NCBI RefSeq assembly: GCF_027942865.1
Contig: NC_134509.1
Coordinates: forward strand, 9,197,754-9,261,753
Length of the DNA: 64,000 nt
Direction of reading: 5' to 3'
From: Odontesthes bonariensis
Lineage: Eukaryota; Chordata; Actinopteri; Atheriniformes; Atherinopsidae
In this document: positions 1-13,088 of the stretch, piece by piece
Numbering within the stretch: the stretch's first letter is position 1
Layout: each line of letters begins with the position of its first letter
The notes under the pieces: generated by a model
Seen by the model: only the letters and a program-made list of their open reading frames with translations
Databases searched by the model: none
What the model was told of the DNA's origin: nothing
Program-made: the position numbers and the translations under genes

Positions 1-41
1 AGGTTTGCAACCGATTTAAAAAAATAAATAAATAAACTTAC

Positions 42-3000
42 TTCCATCTTTTAACCTCGTGTCCAGAGGAAAGCAGTGCAACAGTTGTAGGGCCTAGATA
101 AAACCAGTAAACAAACAATGTGTAGAAATGGTGTAGCACTATGGGCCGAACCTCTATGCTTTTAATGAATTTTTAGGGACAGACCAAATTACCTTTCTCT
201 TGAAATACTTTTCAAATTTCAAACGGGCCATCGTGATGCACTGCACCCACTGACTGGGCCGTCTGCTGAGCAGCTTAATGACCTGGAATGACCCCTCCAG
301 ACTTTCCCCTGCCTGCATCCTCTACACACACACACAAATAAATAAACAGGGACGCTTTACAGGCATGTTAAATGAGCGAGAACAACATTTGCGACATAGA
401 AAATCTTACCTGTGTCACTACTTCAGCTGAAGGGTGTGTCTGCCAGAATGAGTTGTACAAGGAGGGCTTATGGAAAAAGGCACTCTCAAACTAAACAAGG
501 AAAGGAGAAAAAAAAAGAAAAAGAAACATGAAGCAGTCTCCATAACAACATGTCCAACATGATTAAAGAATGCTGGTTTTTAAGCTGCGAAACCTTGTCT
601 CTGGCCCACTGAATGGTGTGCTCTATAACAGATGGGAACGACTTGAGAGTGCAGAACGGGATCTCTTCTTCTGGGGGGTCCCGCTGGAGGCCAAAAGGTT
701 AGATATTTAAGGATGATGACAGACCTAAATAATTCAGGTATTTAAAGAACATATGAAAGGAAAAAAAAATTATACAAACATCACCAGAAAATTAAGACTC
801 TTTCATAGACTTACATGGCTATTGTAGGACTCCGTCAATTTCGGCACAATGATCTCAGTGTGTCCTTTCGTTCCCATGGTGCCAGAGTCCAGGAGAGGTC
901 TCTGATTGGACACACAGCGGCTGCAAAGTAAGATCGACACCTGTCAGTTGCATGAAATACTTTCATGATTCGAAATTTGTACATTAGTGCCGTGAGAAAA
1001 TTTAGAATGAGAAGATGGAGACTTGAGATAAAAAAAAAAGAAAGAAATACAATATGCAAACTTAGGAAGCCACTGGATGTTGGATTAGAGCAGCAGAAAC
1101 TCGGAGCAAAACAAAAAGAACCATAACCATGCGAGTTGCTGGATGAGAAAGCTTAGATTATATCATACACAGAGAGACAATGACTTCGTTCTCCAGTAAA
1201 CACACCATTACTCCCCTTTACAGTGCAAATAGGTTTTTGCTGCAGTATTAATGTTCAAAACATTGGATTTCAACACAATGTCCTCACAAACCTGTCCACG
1301 TATCTCCGCCCCTCCACGTTGTCCAGTGCAGTGACCACCACGTCCTGCGAGGAGTAGAAGGAGTCATTGTAGATGCCCTCAGTCGCTGGACACACCTTGT
1401 TCAAGTGAGCGTCGACCTGCAGGTCGGGGTTGATGTCATGAGTAGCCTCTGCTGCGGTGGTACTTTTTGGTTTCTGAGACAGGTAGAAAGGTTGGAATGG
1501 GGGGGTGGGTGGGTTAAAATTGAGCATGAGAGTTGATTTCAGCAGACACGAAAACCATAAATACGAAATCTATTCACCTGTATATGATAGGGTCTGAAGA
1601 GAAACTGCCTGTTGAGGTTAGACTTTTCTATGAGGTCTGGGTCTGTGATGCACACCTGAGAAGTGGAATATGCAGCACAGTAAATTCCGGTGAAGTCGCA
1701 TTAACAATAGATGAAATATATGCCAAAATGCAGCCAGACGGCAGAATGAATACAAATGGAGGAGACGCCCACCTCGCCTGAGCTCTTGGACAATCCCACC
1801 CCGAGCAGGGCAAAGTTTTTTAGCATCTCACAGCCTATTGCACCACAGCCAACCTTGAGGAAAATAAGTAACCCTTTAGTTATTTCAGATGTGACCTTAA
1901 AACAAAAAAAAACATTCAATGTCTGCCTTTATTATGCTGATAAAGTCCAATTCCTACCATAAAAACCTTGAGCTTGTGTAGATCAAGACACATTGATTCA
2001 CCAATGCAAGCTCGTAATCCGTCATATCGATCGCCTCTGGGGATAAACTCCTCAACAGAAAGAGACTGAAGAGGCCTGACTACTTCAATGGTGTCAAGAT
2101 AAAACTAAAGACATGTGAGAGAAAGAGAGAGAATGAGATCACTTTGATGAAATGAAAAGAGCAAAGAAAAAGTGAAATTTTGAAAAAGTTATCGGAATTA
2201 GCCCTACATATTGTAGAAAAAGGGCTGTTAAGCATCAACACACACTGTTTTTTTTTTTTTTAACTTGTGAAATAGAGGTATACGACTCAAGTTTAGTAAC
2301 CTACCCATTGCTGCAGTGGCGCAAACTTCCCTGTGATGGCCTTGAGAACTTCCTGACTGGCTATTCCTCCTACAGCTGCAGCGAGTGGTGGAAGAGTTCC
2401 CCTTGCCGTCCTGGACAGACAGCGCACCAGCTCAGTATTCAAAGGAGCCTATGAGGGAGGAAGAAGGCAACATTTGTCTCTCGTATATAAAAATGACAAG
2501 ACTGAAGAGGCATGATATCCTAACTGCCAATATCCCATATGTGAGGTATTTCCAACACATTATGGATTATCGTTAATGCAGAAGAAGAGACCTTTTTCCC
2601 CAACTCATTGCAGAGAGCATCAAGCCTCTCCTGTAGCAGAATTAACATCCTTCTGTGCTTGCTGATACTGCCCACAGGCAGATGCAGACCTAAAGCACAA
2701 TGCTACACAAAACTACTTTAAATAGCATGTCAAATGTAACATGTATATCCTTTAGGATTTGGGAAAAAAAATGTTTCTGACTACAGCCACAACATGGCGG
2801 GCAAATTGCATGTTAAATCTAGAAAAACTCACTTTGTACTTCAGAGTTGCGTTCACTTCCTCAGTCAGCTTCAGTAAAACCTCAGCATCCTGTAAACACC
2901 TGAAGAATGCAAAGCAAATCTGCTCAAGACCTCAATTGTCATCCCATCACATTTCATAAGCATCACACACTGACAAGCAGCAGAAATCGTATCCTCCAGT

Positions 3001-6000
3001 ACTGAGGGAAAACAAAAATATAGAGCAGTATGTTGTATTGGACAGTAAAAAGCTGAGAATGTCAAATCTTGTTTACCCAATGTTGGGAAGTCTACAATGC
3101 TGCTCCTGGAAGGTGTCCAGTGCCAACATGGCTGCATGGATCTGTAGCGGGGCCTGATGGGGAGATTGAAAACAACAACAACAAAAAATTGGGATTCCAC
3201 TTGTTTGTGCATGTGCACTCCTGTTACTTGTAAACAAGGAAGGCAGTGTTATTGAGCTCAAGAGTTGATTTTCTATATATTAGCTTCACAAATTATCCAT
3301 GCTGCTTAGCTGACCATGGTGACATGCCCGATGATGTAAGCCAACTTCTTGAGGCTGGAAAACCCAAAGCAAGCGGGTTACCTGGCCCACTGAACTCACC
3401 TCTGGTTTACTGAAGTCTGGAATCAGCACCTGAGGATCACACAGCTGCTGTTCTAATGTTTCCTGAAAAAGTGAACATATCCAAAAGCACTTGGTTAATA
3501 TAGTTCATTTGAACATCTACGCTTTTTTTTCCTCCAACTAGGAGATTTCTGAAGACAAACTTTCTAACTTACAAATTTGTATGTCTTAGGCGTTTTCACC
3601 AGAACAAAGAAACCTCCGTGTGCATATGGTTGGAACTGTGATGTGTCTCCTATTGCAAAACTGTGAGGGGAAAGGACTAATACGACACACACACACACAA
3701 AATGGGAAAAACATAGCTTTGATTATGTTACCTTTATATTTTGTGGCCTCAAACAGAATAATCTGAAGGTGGATGCAATGTAGATGCAATACCTGAAACC
3801 TGTCGTACAGTAGAGTTGAGCTCCTCCATGCCCCTGACCTCTCTGAAGATAACATTCTGGCCTGTCTGTAGACCATGCGGCTGGTTGTCCATGCAGGTCA
3901 CCACCCCAGGATTGTCCTGAAACAGAAAAAATGAAGAAGCTGAAGCAATTGTTTTTAGATCATGCAAAAATGCCCAAAATCCATCTTAATCTCCTCGTGC
4001 ACATCCGTAACTGGTTTTTACATTAAACAACAGAGAGAGGAAGAATGAAACTTTGTTCAGGTCTCTAAAGAATGACAAAAGATAAGATAAAAATGACTTC
4101 AAAGTGTATGCGGGGATTCCAGAGGAACAGCTAGAACTCATCTTTTAGGCACAGAATGTGAGAGCAAGGGGCCTACCTGGGATATACTTTGGATGAAAAT
4201 CTCCTTTGGCTCCTCTCCTGTGGGATCAGACACTTCAAACTCCTCTCCAAAATCACAAAACACTCGCACACAGATGCCGTATGCATCACAGCAGATGAAC
4301 TGGCAAAGAAAAAAACAAAACAAAGGCAACACAATTTGATTAATCAACTGGCTAAATGTTTTGTTTGGACCATATGGGTGTTTCCATAGGTAGTACAAGG
4401 TTTAGCTGATGCTTTGCTACATACAACCACAACAGGGACTGCATACTTACTCTGATGGGAGGCTGTTGTGAGTGGCAGAACTTATTCACTCTCTTCTGTA
4501 GGCTCAAACTGGCCTCCGTCAAAATCACACACTGCAAGAGAAGACGAAACAGATCAACACTGAACGTTACCCGCAGTTAGCAGAAGCCAGTGGAGAACAA
4601 CACTGCTTTCAATTCAGGTTAAATGCAATCTGAACCCAAATGAAAATGGAAAACATATCAAAGCGTTGCAGTAAAGTCGATTAAATTGGTGCTCCAAAAT
4701 TTTGTCCAAAAAGATTTTTTAATTTGGAGCACCTGTGCGGCCACTGGAAAGAGTTAATCTGGAGCCTTGCTGCAGGAATGGCCTTGCAGGCTTTAGTCAT
4801 ATTTTGAGAATTTTTCCATACTTACAATCTACACATCAACACCAGGAGGAGCGCTAGACAACTATTTTGCTTAGACTGTGAGTGAGCAGATTCTGAAAGG
4901 CTTCGACTTACCTGATACTTTCTGAGAAAACCGAGATCAGTGTTGTCGTCCAGCAGAGAGGAAGACATCTCAACTTGGACATAAGGGTTCAGCTCTGTGA
5001 CCCGAGGACACACTGCCTCCACCCTGTGATAGCAACATAAAAGCCTGGGTGATCATGTCTAAGACCTAAATAATAAACATGCCCAGCGCTCACTGACCAA
5101 TCACAAAAATAATCACAATGACAGAACTATAAACAGATACTTGAGGATGTGTCTCAATTTTTCTCTTGTATGTCCAAGGAAACTAGTTTTGTTAGCTATT
5201 GCTAAATGACCTCAATTGCTAAAAAAGCCTAGTTTATAAGAGCTTTACTAGAGCCTTTTCGACTCAATCCCAAAACTTTTTTCCTTCAACTGTCACACAG
5301 CTGCACATGAATCACTACACTTCACCTTTAAGGCATGCATTACCTTCTCCTCTGGCTCAAAACATCGTCTTTGCGGATAAAAAAGTTCAGGCCAAGATCC
5401 CAGGTCTCACACAGCTGTGTGTCGTGAAGGGTCACCGCCTGCACAGGACACACGTGTACACAGATTATTGTGCTGTATGCGCAAACATAAATCTGATTCT
5501 CAGGATGCACTAAAAAAAAAAAAATTTAAATCCCAAGACGAATCAAGCGAGCTTACCTTCACACCAGCAAGGGCAATATTCTTTGCTGTAAAAACAAAAG
5601 TCAAATTGGTTAGTCTCACATCACTTCTGGCACTGCAGGTCATCTGATAAATTAGGCATTAAATATCACAGAGTGATGTGGTGCTAAAATGCGTCGTCTT
5701 GCCTACCTATCTCAACCCCCAGTGCTCCCATTCCACTGAGAAATACTGAGGACTGGGCCATCTGGTGCATAGCACTGTCTCCAAGCACATATCGCTGGCG
5801 GCTGGAGGGAGGGAAGATGGATGAAGAAAGAGGGTAGTGAGGCGCATTGAAGAACAACAATTGCACTGGCTGTCGCATGTAGAGCAGCTCTGTCATTTCC
5901 TGACTTGACTGCCATACCTTGTTATCTGTAGTTTCAAGATGACTGATTAATCAATAAGGTGCCAAAAGGTGCACTTGCCTGTAAAGAGAGTCGTCAATCT

Positions 6001-6019
6001 CCATCAGGTCTGCAGCCAT
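42..6019 (-). CDS. uba6: UBA6, E1 enzyme for ubiquitin and FAT10 (3' part outside window)
   Basis: E1 enzyme that adenylates ubiquitin or FAT10 and passes it to E2 enzymes such as USE1 (family knowledge). Coding exons seen, in transcript order: 5979-6019 (ATG at 6017-6019), 5707-5801, 5557-5585, 5344-5438, 4912-5023, 4451-4531, 4177-4299, 3793-3916, 3573-3676, 3400-3462, 3077-3153, 2833-2899, 2305-2448, 1958-2104, 1773-1853, 1578-1655, 1292-1473, 815-920, 594-683, 410-490, 193-321, 42-93. Phases join without a break for about 700 codons of a protein of about 1,050. Visible: first Rossmann motif ([13 protein letters not shown]), second one with [12 protein letters not shown], and the catalytic-cysteine segment [10 protein letters not shown] near residue 594. 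The C-terminal third, including the ubiquitin-fold domain, lies to the left of the window. A noncoding first exon probably ends with a donor at about 6542. The closest alternative, UBA1, fits less well than UBA6 in wording and exon text. Confidence 0.93.
5802..5978 (-). other. GC-AG intron, first coding intron of UBA6
   Basis: The exon ending CTTTACAG is followed by GCAAGTG, not GT. The next exon starts CCGCCAGCG after a CTCCAG acceptor. Only this junction gives the conserved reading [13 protein letters not shown] followed by GCAAGT is the strong consensus of the rare GC-AG intron class, so this looks like a genuine GC donor and not a sequencing error. Confidence 0.8.
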
Positions 6020-6067
6020 ACCGGGAGGGGAAGGGGGTTTCTGCAGATTCAGAGACACCGACTCTAC

Positions 6068-7686
6068 CTAATAAAAAAAATAATACATAGACAGTGATTA
6101 ACACAGTTATTGCATAAATTATTTAAACCAACGCCCTGTTGTATGTTAGCTACATAGCTAACTAACTATTAATACCAGCCAGTTGACAGCAGCGCTGTTG
6201 ACTACAAAGTGTCAACTGTGGGACAGGGGGAAGGAACAATTTCTAACCGTCAAGTCTTGTAACGGATGTAACGTGACTACCTTAATAAGTCGAGCTGGTT
6301 TATAAAGCTGCTGAGGAAAACTCAACGTTAGCAGCTACAGCTAGCTAGCAATGAGTGCCACTACTGCCTGGTGCCGGTGGCCAGGAAACTCGTGAACTCG
6401 TTAAAAGTGATGACACATATGTTAGGCCACATAAAACTCGTCACACAATCCAGATACTAAAGGCAATATTATCTGTATCAAGCAAAATGTAAAATATCTT
6501 GTTAATGTTTTTAAAATTTGGCTAAATACCCTACGTAGATACCTGACAGTTCGCGAGACGGGCTACGGCGAATGAATGGCTATGACTGGTTAAAATCTGG
6601 GACTGGTTCCGGGTTACAATAATCACATGACCGATATAATCCAATGATATCATAGTAGTTTTTAATCACTGGATTTGTGAATAAATTTAGTATGTTTTGG
6701 TGTTCTGTAATGTAAAACAGCCAAACTTTAAAATAATATTTTTTACGGGAAATTCAACAGATAATGTTTAGCCTTTAAATTTCCATCAATTCACCCATCT
6801 ATATAAATCCGCATGTTATACAAGATGTCAAGAAAAAATAGAAATAGTAAAGAAGAAATAGTAGAGAAGAAGGCAGGTGGGGGTTGTGCATTTCCTGTTA
6901 AGACTCTAAACTTTGATACTATAAGAGATCCGTTCACTTGAAAATAGGGCTGAAATATGATAGAAATAGAGTGATGTTTTAGACATTTTGATGAGCCTTG
7001 AGGAGCATGATTTATCCCTTTGGACTTGAGGTTTGACATTACCTATTGAATTTGTTCAACCCCATCCTCTCAAAGAATTATGATGTCTTCAGTGTTTAAT
7101 ACACACGTACTATGTCTCTGTGTTATGTTGGGTATCAGTGCTCAACTCTTTGACTGATCTCTAATGTTTAAAAAGCTTTGCACTGAATAACTACACTTTA
7201 GGGATCTAAAGAGAGCTTGGTGAACCGGTCCAAGCTGGAGAGACAGATCAGAACAGCCGGTGCGCCACTGTTTAAAGAAACAAAGGTCAACAGCCAAGTG
7301 AAACATTTACATCTGTCTGACTCCAGTTCTGAACGGTGATGTGTGAAAAATACAAAATTATTCCTGTCTTTGGTATATTTATGTAAGAGTTTAAGTTTCT
7401 TTGATCTCTTTGTTTTGAAGTCAGCTTGGTCTGAAATACGAAAAGGCCTCCGTGTTCACTTAATGTAGGACAAAGACTGACCTCGGAGATTTTGTGTTCT
7501 GTTTGTCTGGGAAAACTATCCCTCACCTTCAGACCTCACAGGCACCCTCCCTTTCATCATATTGGTCAAACTGGCATGGGAACCTCCCCCTGAAGTGTAG
7601 CCAGAACTGTATGCTTGCCGACGACAAACTCTAAACTCCAAAGTACTTTGCTTTCATCTCCTGCAGGTTTTTACCCACTCTTGGCA
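6068..7686. other. Head-to-head spacer between UBA6 and GRHPR
   Basis: UBA6 reads left and GRHPR reads right from this region, so it should hold both promoters. A probable noncoding UBA6 exon ends near 6542 (minus-strand donor CAG followed by GTATCT). A CCTGCAG at 7660-7666 directly before the GRHPR coding exon may be an acceptor after a noncoding exon, but I could not find that exon. There is no CpG-rich block; the rest is AT-rich and I see no further gene. Confidence 0.5.
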
Positions 7687-10353
7687 ATGTGGAGCTGTCA
7701 TATGGCACTACGTCGGCTCCAGAGGATTGCTGCTCCTTTGAATATCCCCAGGAGTGTAACAAGTAAAGTGCAGAGAGAGATGTCATCCCTGCCAAGGGTG
7801 TACGTCACCAGACAGATCCCACCCGAGGGCCTGAAGATCCTCAAAGAATCTGGACAGTGAGTCAGAAAATTGTTCTACTATGTTATTTAGAATAATCTTC
7901 TTTTAAAATAATACACCTTAACCGACCAATGAAATGTCTGCTGCATCGAATTTAACGTGATACCCACATGTAGTTAGGATTATCTGCTTTATTCATTATG
8001 TACTTTGAGTTAATATTTGCCTGTAGGTTGGTAAGATAAGACCTATCAGCCTGAAGGGTATTCCCTCACATCACTGCTAAATAAATATCTCACAGGATCT
8101 TAAAGTCCCTGTTTTTCAGCTAGAAATAAATATGCCACCAGAAGCATTATCTGTGTCATATTTATGTTTTGGATGTGTTTTATGCACTTCTGACCACCAT
8201 GATTCCTGATAAAGAGCTATTTGATTTGCTCCGGACTTTAAGTTAGGGTTTGTGTTTCCCCCCAGGGTACAGTTTGAGCTGTGGGACTCGGACGATGTCC
8301 CTGTTCCAAGGAAGGAGCTGCTTCAGAAAGTCAGAGGTGTCGACGGTCTGCTCTGCGTGCTGACGGAAAAGATTGATGCAGAGTTGCTGGATGCTGCAGG
8401 TGTGAAGTTAGTCTTTGAGTTGGTCTATTAACCTGAAGGCAATAAACAGTTATTCAGCTGACCTATGCGTTTGTATGTGTGTGGCGTCCTGTAGGTCCGA
8501 ACCTGAAGGTCCTCAGTACCATGTCAGTGGGCTTTGACCATCTATCTTTGGAAGAGCTGAAAAAAAGGTGGTTCCTATCTTTCTCCTTCCGTGTTACACA
8601 TTAAAGTCAGCATCAAATATTCTCCTATTGGGATTTCTACATAGAAAAAAGGCTTTAAATGCAAACATCCCAGAGACATAGATGTGCAATGTTGTGTGAA
8701 ATGTTTGTGTGTCTCCCCGCAGAGGAATCCGTGTCGGTTACACCCCTGAAGTTCTGACAGACGCGGTTGCTGAGCTGACTGTAGCTCTGCTGCTTACAAC
8801 CTCCAGGAGGCTCATTGAGGCCACACATGAAGCGAAAAAGTTTGTGTGCTTTACACACAATCACAGACAAGCTCAACTCTGATAATGCACACCACCACAA
8901 AGTTTATAAAGTTCCGATATGTAGAACTTTCTTCATCTCTTACTTGTGTTAGTGGTGGCTGGGGGACGTGGAGAACTCTGTGGCTATGTGGATATGAGCT
9001 GGCCAACAGCACTGTGGGTATTCTTGGTCTAGGAAGGATCGGTACGTGTGGCACAATTACACTAACACATCATGGAGCCATTTTCGCTTTGATTGAGATG
9101 TTTTCCACAGTGTTTCTGGGTCTGTGTGTTTGTGGGCACTAAGGTGTGGCTATCGCAGAGCGTCTTGCACCTTTCAAAGTAAAGAAGTTCATCTACACAG
9201 ATGTGGCGCCCAGGCCCGAGTTGGCCAACCAGATCAATGCAGAATATGGTAAGGAATAGACACACAGTCCCACAACCAGCTGGTTATCCTGTCACCCATC
9301 CATCCATTTTCTATACCCGCTTAATCCAATGTAGGGGGTTTAGGGGGTCGCAGGGTTATCCTGTTATGTGGATAGGAGATCAGTTCAAGGGGAATTGAAA
9401 GCACTGGCTTGTCAAACGTAAAGATCATTTCCCACGGATGTTATCCTGCAAAAGATACATCAGAGTGATTGTAATCAGCCACATAGACAAAAGTCATACT
9501 TTGAATATAATACTACAGTATTGCTGAATCTCTCACTTGTTCTAGTGTCTTTGGATGAGCTGGCAAAGCAGTCGGATTTCCTGGCTGTGTGCTGTGCTTT
9601 AACACCAGAAACAAAAGAGGTCTGCAACAAGAGCCTCTTCTCCAAGATGAAAAATACCTCCATCTTCATAAACACAAGCAGGTACCCCAACCTCAAACAC
9701 CTCGAATGAGCTTGGAACATATTTTTTTAAAGATGCTCTCCAGTTATAAACATCTCCAAGTGAGAGCCCCTGGCACCAAAAGGAACACCAAAGCAGCTAA
9801 TCTTGTAGAACGTTTTCAGCATCAAAACAGCAGGAAATTGTAACAAAAATTCCCAAAATTCCTAATGTATTGAAATGTGATGAATTTGGCAAACAATAGT
9901 CCAAAATACATTACAAAACATACACCATAACAGCTGAGGGCAGAATAATTAAAAAAAAGACTTTTTGTGTTGGTCTCAGTCGGTAAGTATGTGCTTCCTG
10001 TTGTGTCAGAGGTGGGGTGGTGAACCAGGACGACCTGTACGAGGCTCTGTCTACCGGGCAGATAGCAGGTGCTGGATTGGATGTCACTGTCCCTGAGCCT
10101 CTGCCAACCAGCCACCCGCTGTTTACTCTCAAAAACTGCGGTGAGCCTGTCAGACATTCATATTGGCCGTTCTGCTGTTATCCCCGTGCTCGCTTCTCAC
10201 CGCAAATCATTTGAATTCTCTCATCCCACAGTGATTCTTCCACACATTGCTAGTGCCTCCTACACCACCCGTAACGCCATGTCTGCCCTGGCGGCGAACA
10301 ACCTCCTCCTTGGCCTGCGGGGCGAGCCGATGATCAAAGGGCTCAAGCTGTAA
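7687..10353 (+). CDS. grhpr: GRHPR, glyoxylate/hydroxypyruvate reductase
   Basis: NAD(P)H-dependent D-2-hydroxyacid dehydrogenase that reduces glyoxylate to glycolate and hydroxypyruvate to D-glycerate, which limits oxalate formation (family knowledge). Coding exons: 7687-7856, 8266-8399, 8495-8567, 8723-8839, 8953-9041, 9144-9248, 9546-9681, 10010-10140, 10232-10353, giving about 358 residues. Visible: nucleotide-binding GLGRIG at residues 190-195; the catalytic triad expected of the family as Arg275 (SRGGVVNQ), Glu304 (VPEPLP) and His323 (ILPHIAS); and the C-terminal signature LRGEP. The human enzyme is 328 residues; the extra length is an Arg-rich, acid-poor N-terminus (starting [10 protein letters not shown]) before the conserved VYVTRQIP. 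It could be a mitochondrial targeting sequence. Internal Met codons in the same exon are alternative starts that would give a protein nearer to human length. Confidence 0.95.
9290..9390. repeat. Short fish interspersed repeat in GRHPR intron 6
   Basis: Contains the phrase CCATCCATTTTCTATACCCG followed by GCTTAATCC and a GGGGGTCGCAGGG stretch, wording I associate with a very common dispersed repeat in teleost genomes. Ends are not defined and the class is not certain. Confidence 0.5.
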
Positions 10354-10488
10354 GAAGAATCTGGATGGAGTTTGGGAGAATCAGTTCTACCTGCGTGTCT
10401 AATGACATAAATCCAGGACATTAAGTGTTCACCTATCCCTTTCATGCCTTTTCACAAAATAATGACAAGCAAACTGAATTTCATGGTT

Positions 10489-10494
10489 TTTATT
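10489..10494 (-). other. Probable ZBTB5 polyadenylation signal
   Basis: AATAAA on the minus strand (plus-strand TTTATT). It is the furthest downstream candidate before the GRHPR coding end. Confidence 0.45.
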
Positions 10495-12588
10495 AAATCT
10501 ATACAACAACTGAACGTACTTTACAATCTTCATGACCTTCAACAGTAAAGAGACAAAACATTGAACCACCTCTTGGTTACACAATGCGAGTTGTATAGAA
10601 AAAGGAACACAGGAATCCTTCTGCTTTGGCAACCAAAGCCCAGCTTTTAAAGCAACAGGGCTTAAGGCAGTGACTTTTAGAATCAATTTGCGCCTTTGCG
10701 ACATTATCAAAAAAATCTGGCATATTCATACAGGGGGCAGTACAGTCAGTGCATTTTTCTCACAGAGACTCGCATGAAAAGCTTTGAAGACAACATCGTT
10801 ACGACTCTTTACGGGCTTCTCTCTTTGAATCATGGCGACCATCTTGGAGGGTGAAGGCTGGCTGTGAGTCAGGTTAGACATTTAATCATCAGTGGGTATT
10901 TTAAACTCTGCAGCCCAACTGTAACAACTTCCCCGCCGATCACATGTCACGGACAGCAGGTTAGATCACGTTAACGAGGCCATTTTTCTTCTGAAATAAA
11001 GTGTCGAGAGTGTAGATTAACGTCTCAAATATAGGTGATGTGTGTACTATACAGGCTAACAGTGTAATGACTCAACATTAAGGTGCCGACAGGATTGAAA
11101 GCAGTGCCCGAGGTCACGATACATCAAGAATACACAATACAAAAAGGCAAACGTGTTACTTTTCATTTAGGCTCACTAAAACAGAACTCTACAACACCGC
11201 AGGAACAATGGTCTCAGTTAACAAACTCTTGACCAGCGAAGCTGCTCTCACAGGATATACAACCGAAAGGCAGGTGGATGTACAATTACTGATATAAAGG
11301 TGTTTCATAGGAGAGGCATATCTAATTTGCTCGAGTCCTATGGTGAAACGTAGTTATCTAACTTACAGTGAGTGTCAGCACATACCAAATTACACACGGG
11401 CGATAAGAGACACTTAAATACATTTTCTAAAAGCCAAACAAAGAGAGAGAGAGAGACAAGCCCTGTAAAAATATTTTGTTTTCGAATGATCGGCGTGTGA
11501 AACGTTCCCTCTCCTCTGCGGACATGATTGGCTGCCCGCCGAAGGAGGAAAAATAAATGCTAAACTCTTGGCTTTTAGACCCAGATTAATGAGGGAGATC
11601 ATAGCAACGTGTTCACATAGTTCTAGATTCCAGTAAACATATTAGTTCTACAAAAGACTGATTTGTCGAAGTGCTTTCGTGTCAGACAGTGTGAACCAGA
11701 GCAAACATGGAAAAAGCACTCGCAGCACAGTAGCAAACTTATAGAAATGTTTAGTACTTCACGTGCTGTTCTCAGTCAGCTTCAATATTTACATTTCTCA
11801 TTTTTTTTCCCAAATACATGCACGATGGACTCCTGTCCAACAGTTCTTTCAGGAGGCAAACTATTACCAAAGAAGCCTGGGTGGCGTAAACTTTTTTTTT
11901 TTCCCTTTTTGGCCACAGCTGAACTCGTTTTGGCGTTTTTCAGTCAGCGACTCGCTCAACGCCACATCTTTTACGGTCATAAACCACATCAAACCACATC
12001 ATGACACCAAATGAGGTTTATTTACAGTGGATTTCCCTGTCAAACTCCCATTTCAGTGTTAAAACGTCACTGTTTCTCAGTATCGTACATTTTTTCAAAA
12101 ATAGAGGCACGGTTGGGAGGAAAGACAGTTTTTTTTTTTTTTACTTCCCTAAACAATGCATCTTCACTCTAAGGTCAACAGGTGAAGCGTAAACCGAGGA
12201 GAGGATATTAAGAATTATTCAAAGTCTCCAAAGACGTATATGTGACAAAGTACTGGTGCCAAACCTTTCAAAGCGAGAAAAAGTTATTAATGCAGTCATG
12301 TGAAGTAAGGCCCCATCAATACAACGAGATTCATTTTGCCTGCTACGAGAAATATTTAACATTAACCGGGCTGAGCGACACTATCGATGATCGTTGGACC
12401 AAAAGGCAACTGCAGAGTTTTATAATCTCACGTCGTCCTGACCTGATTTAAGGATTGAGTACGCATGAAAAAAAAGTGGAGTATCTATACATAGAAGTGT
12501 TATTTACCTAATTTCCTATTTAAAAAAAAAAAAAAAAGCTTCAAATAGAGTTCACAACATTTTAACTGCATTACAATGACAAAGTTAA

Positions 12589-13088
12589 AGGGATAGTTTG
12601 CCTCTTTTGACATGAAGCTGTATGACATCCCATATTAGCAATATAATTTATGAACATTTTCTTACCCCCTGCTGTGTCCTGTGAGCCGAGTTCCAGCCTT
12701 GTTTTGGCGTTGACAAAAGTAGTCCGGCTAGTTGGCTGGGGCTACAAAAATAAAGCGTCTTGCTTCTCAAAACAATATGCGTTCAAAAGAGTGATACATT
12801 TGCATCACAAAATCGTTCATCCAGAAAAAGTCAGACCTCACAATCGCTTGGCACTATTTTCTCTCCCTTCGTATCACTACGGGCTGTGTAAACTGTGCAG
12901 ACCGAAGTGCAGGCCGAGCAGTCCCCTGCTTCCGAACAGGAAACAATGTAACAGGTGCAGCTGTCGTCAGGTGGCTGCATGCATTGATATGAAGGGAGGC
13001 AAAAAATAGCAGCAGGGGGTACGTCAAATTTAATAAATGATATTGCTAAATGATATTGCTAATATGTCAAAAGAGGCGAACTATCCCT
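12589..13088. mobile_element. TTAA-flanked MITE, family C, copy 1 (short right arm)
   Basis: Begins AGGGATAGTTTGCCTCTTTT and ends with the inverse (AAAGAGGCGAACTATCCCT), directly flanked by TTAA at 12585-12588 and 13089-13092. The left two-thirds match copies C2 and C3, including the CCGGCTAGTTGGCTGGGGC and GCATCACAAAATCGTT segments. The right arm is truncated and carries a repeated AATGATATTGCTA, so unlike C2 this copy is not a near-perfect foldback. No coding capacity. Confidence 0.85.

Noticed and set aside
2580-2700. Possible extra UBA6 exon on the minus strand (open, with a GTC start and reading into [11 protein letters not shown])
   Set aside because: Joining 2833-2899 directly to 2305-2448 gives the conserved reading [14 protein letters not shown] in phase, matching human length. 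An added exon would break the alignment.
3573-3660. Acceptor at 3661-3663 for this UBA6 exon
   Set aside because: It puts the frame out and yields a stop. The acceptor at 3677-3679 restores [11 protein letters not shown], which matches human.
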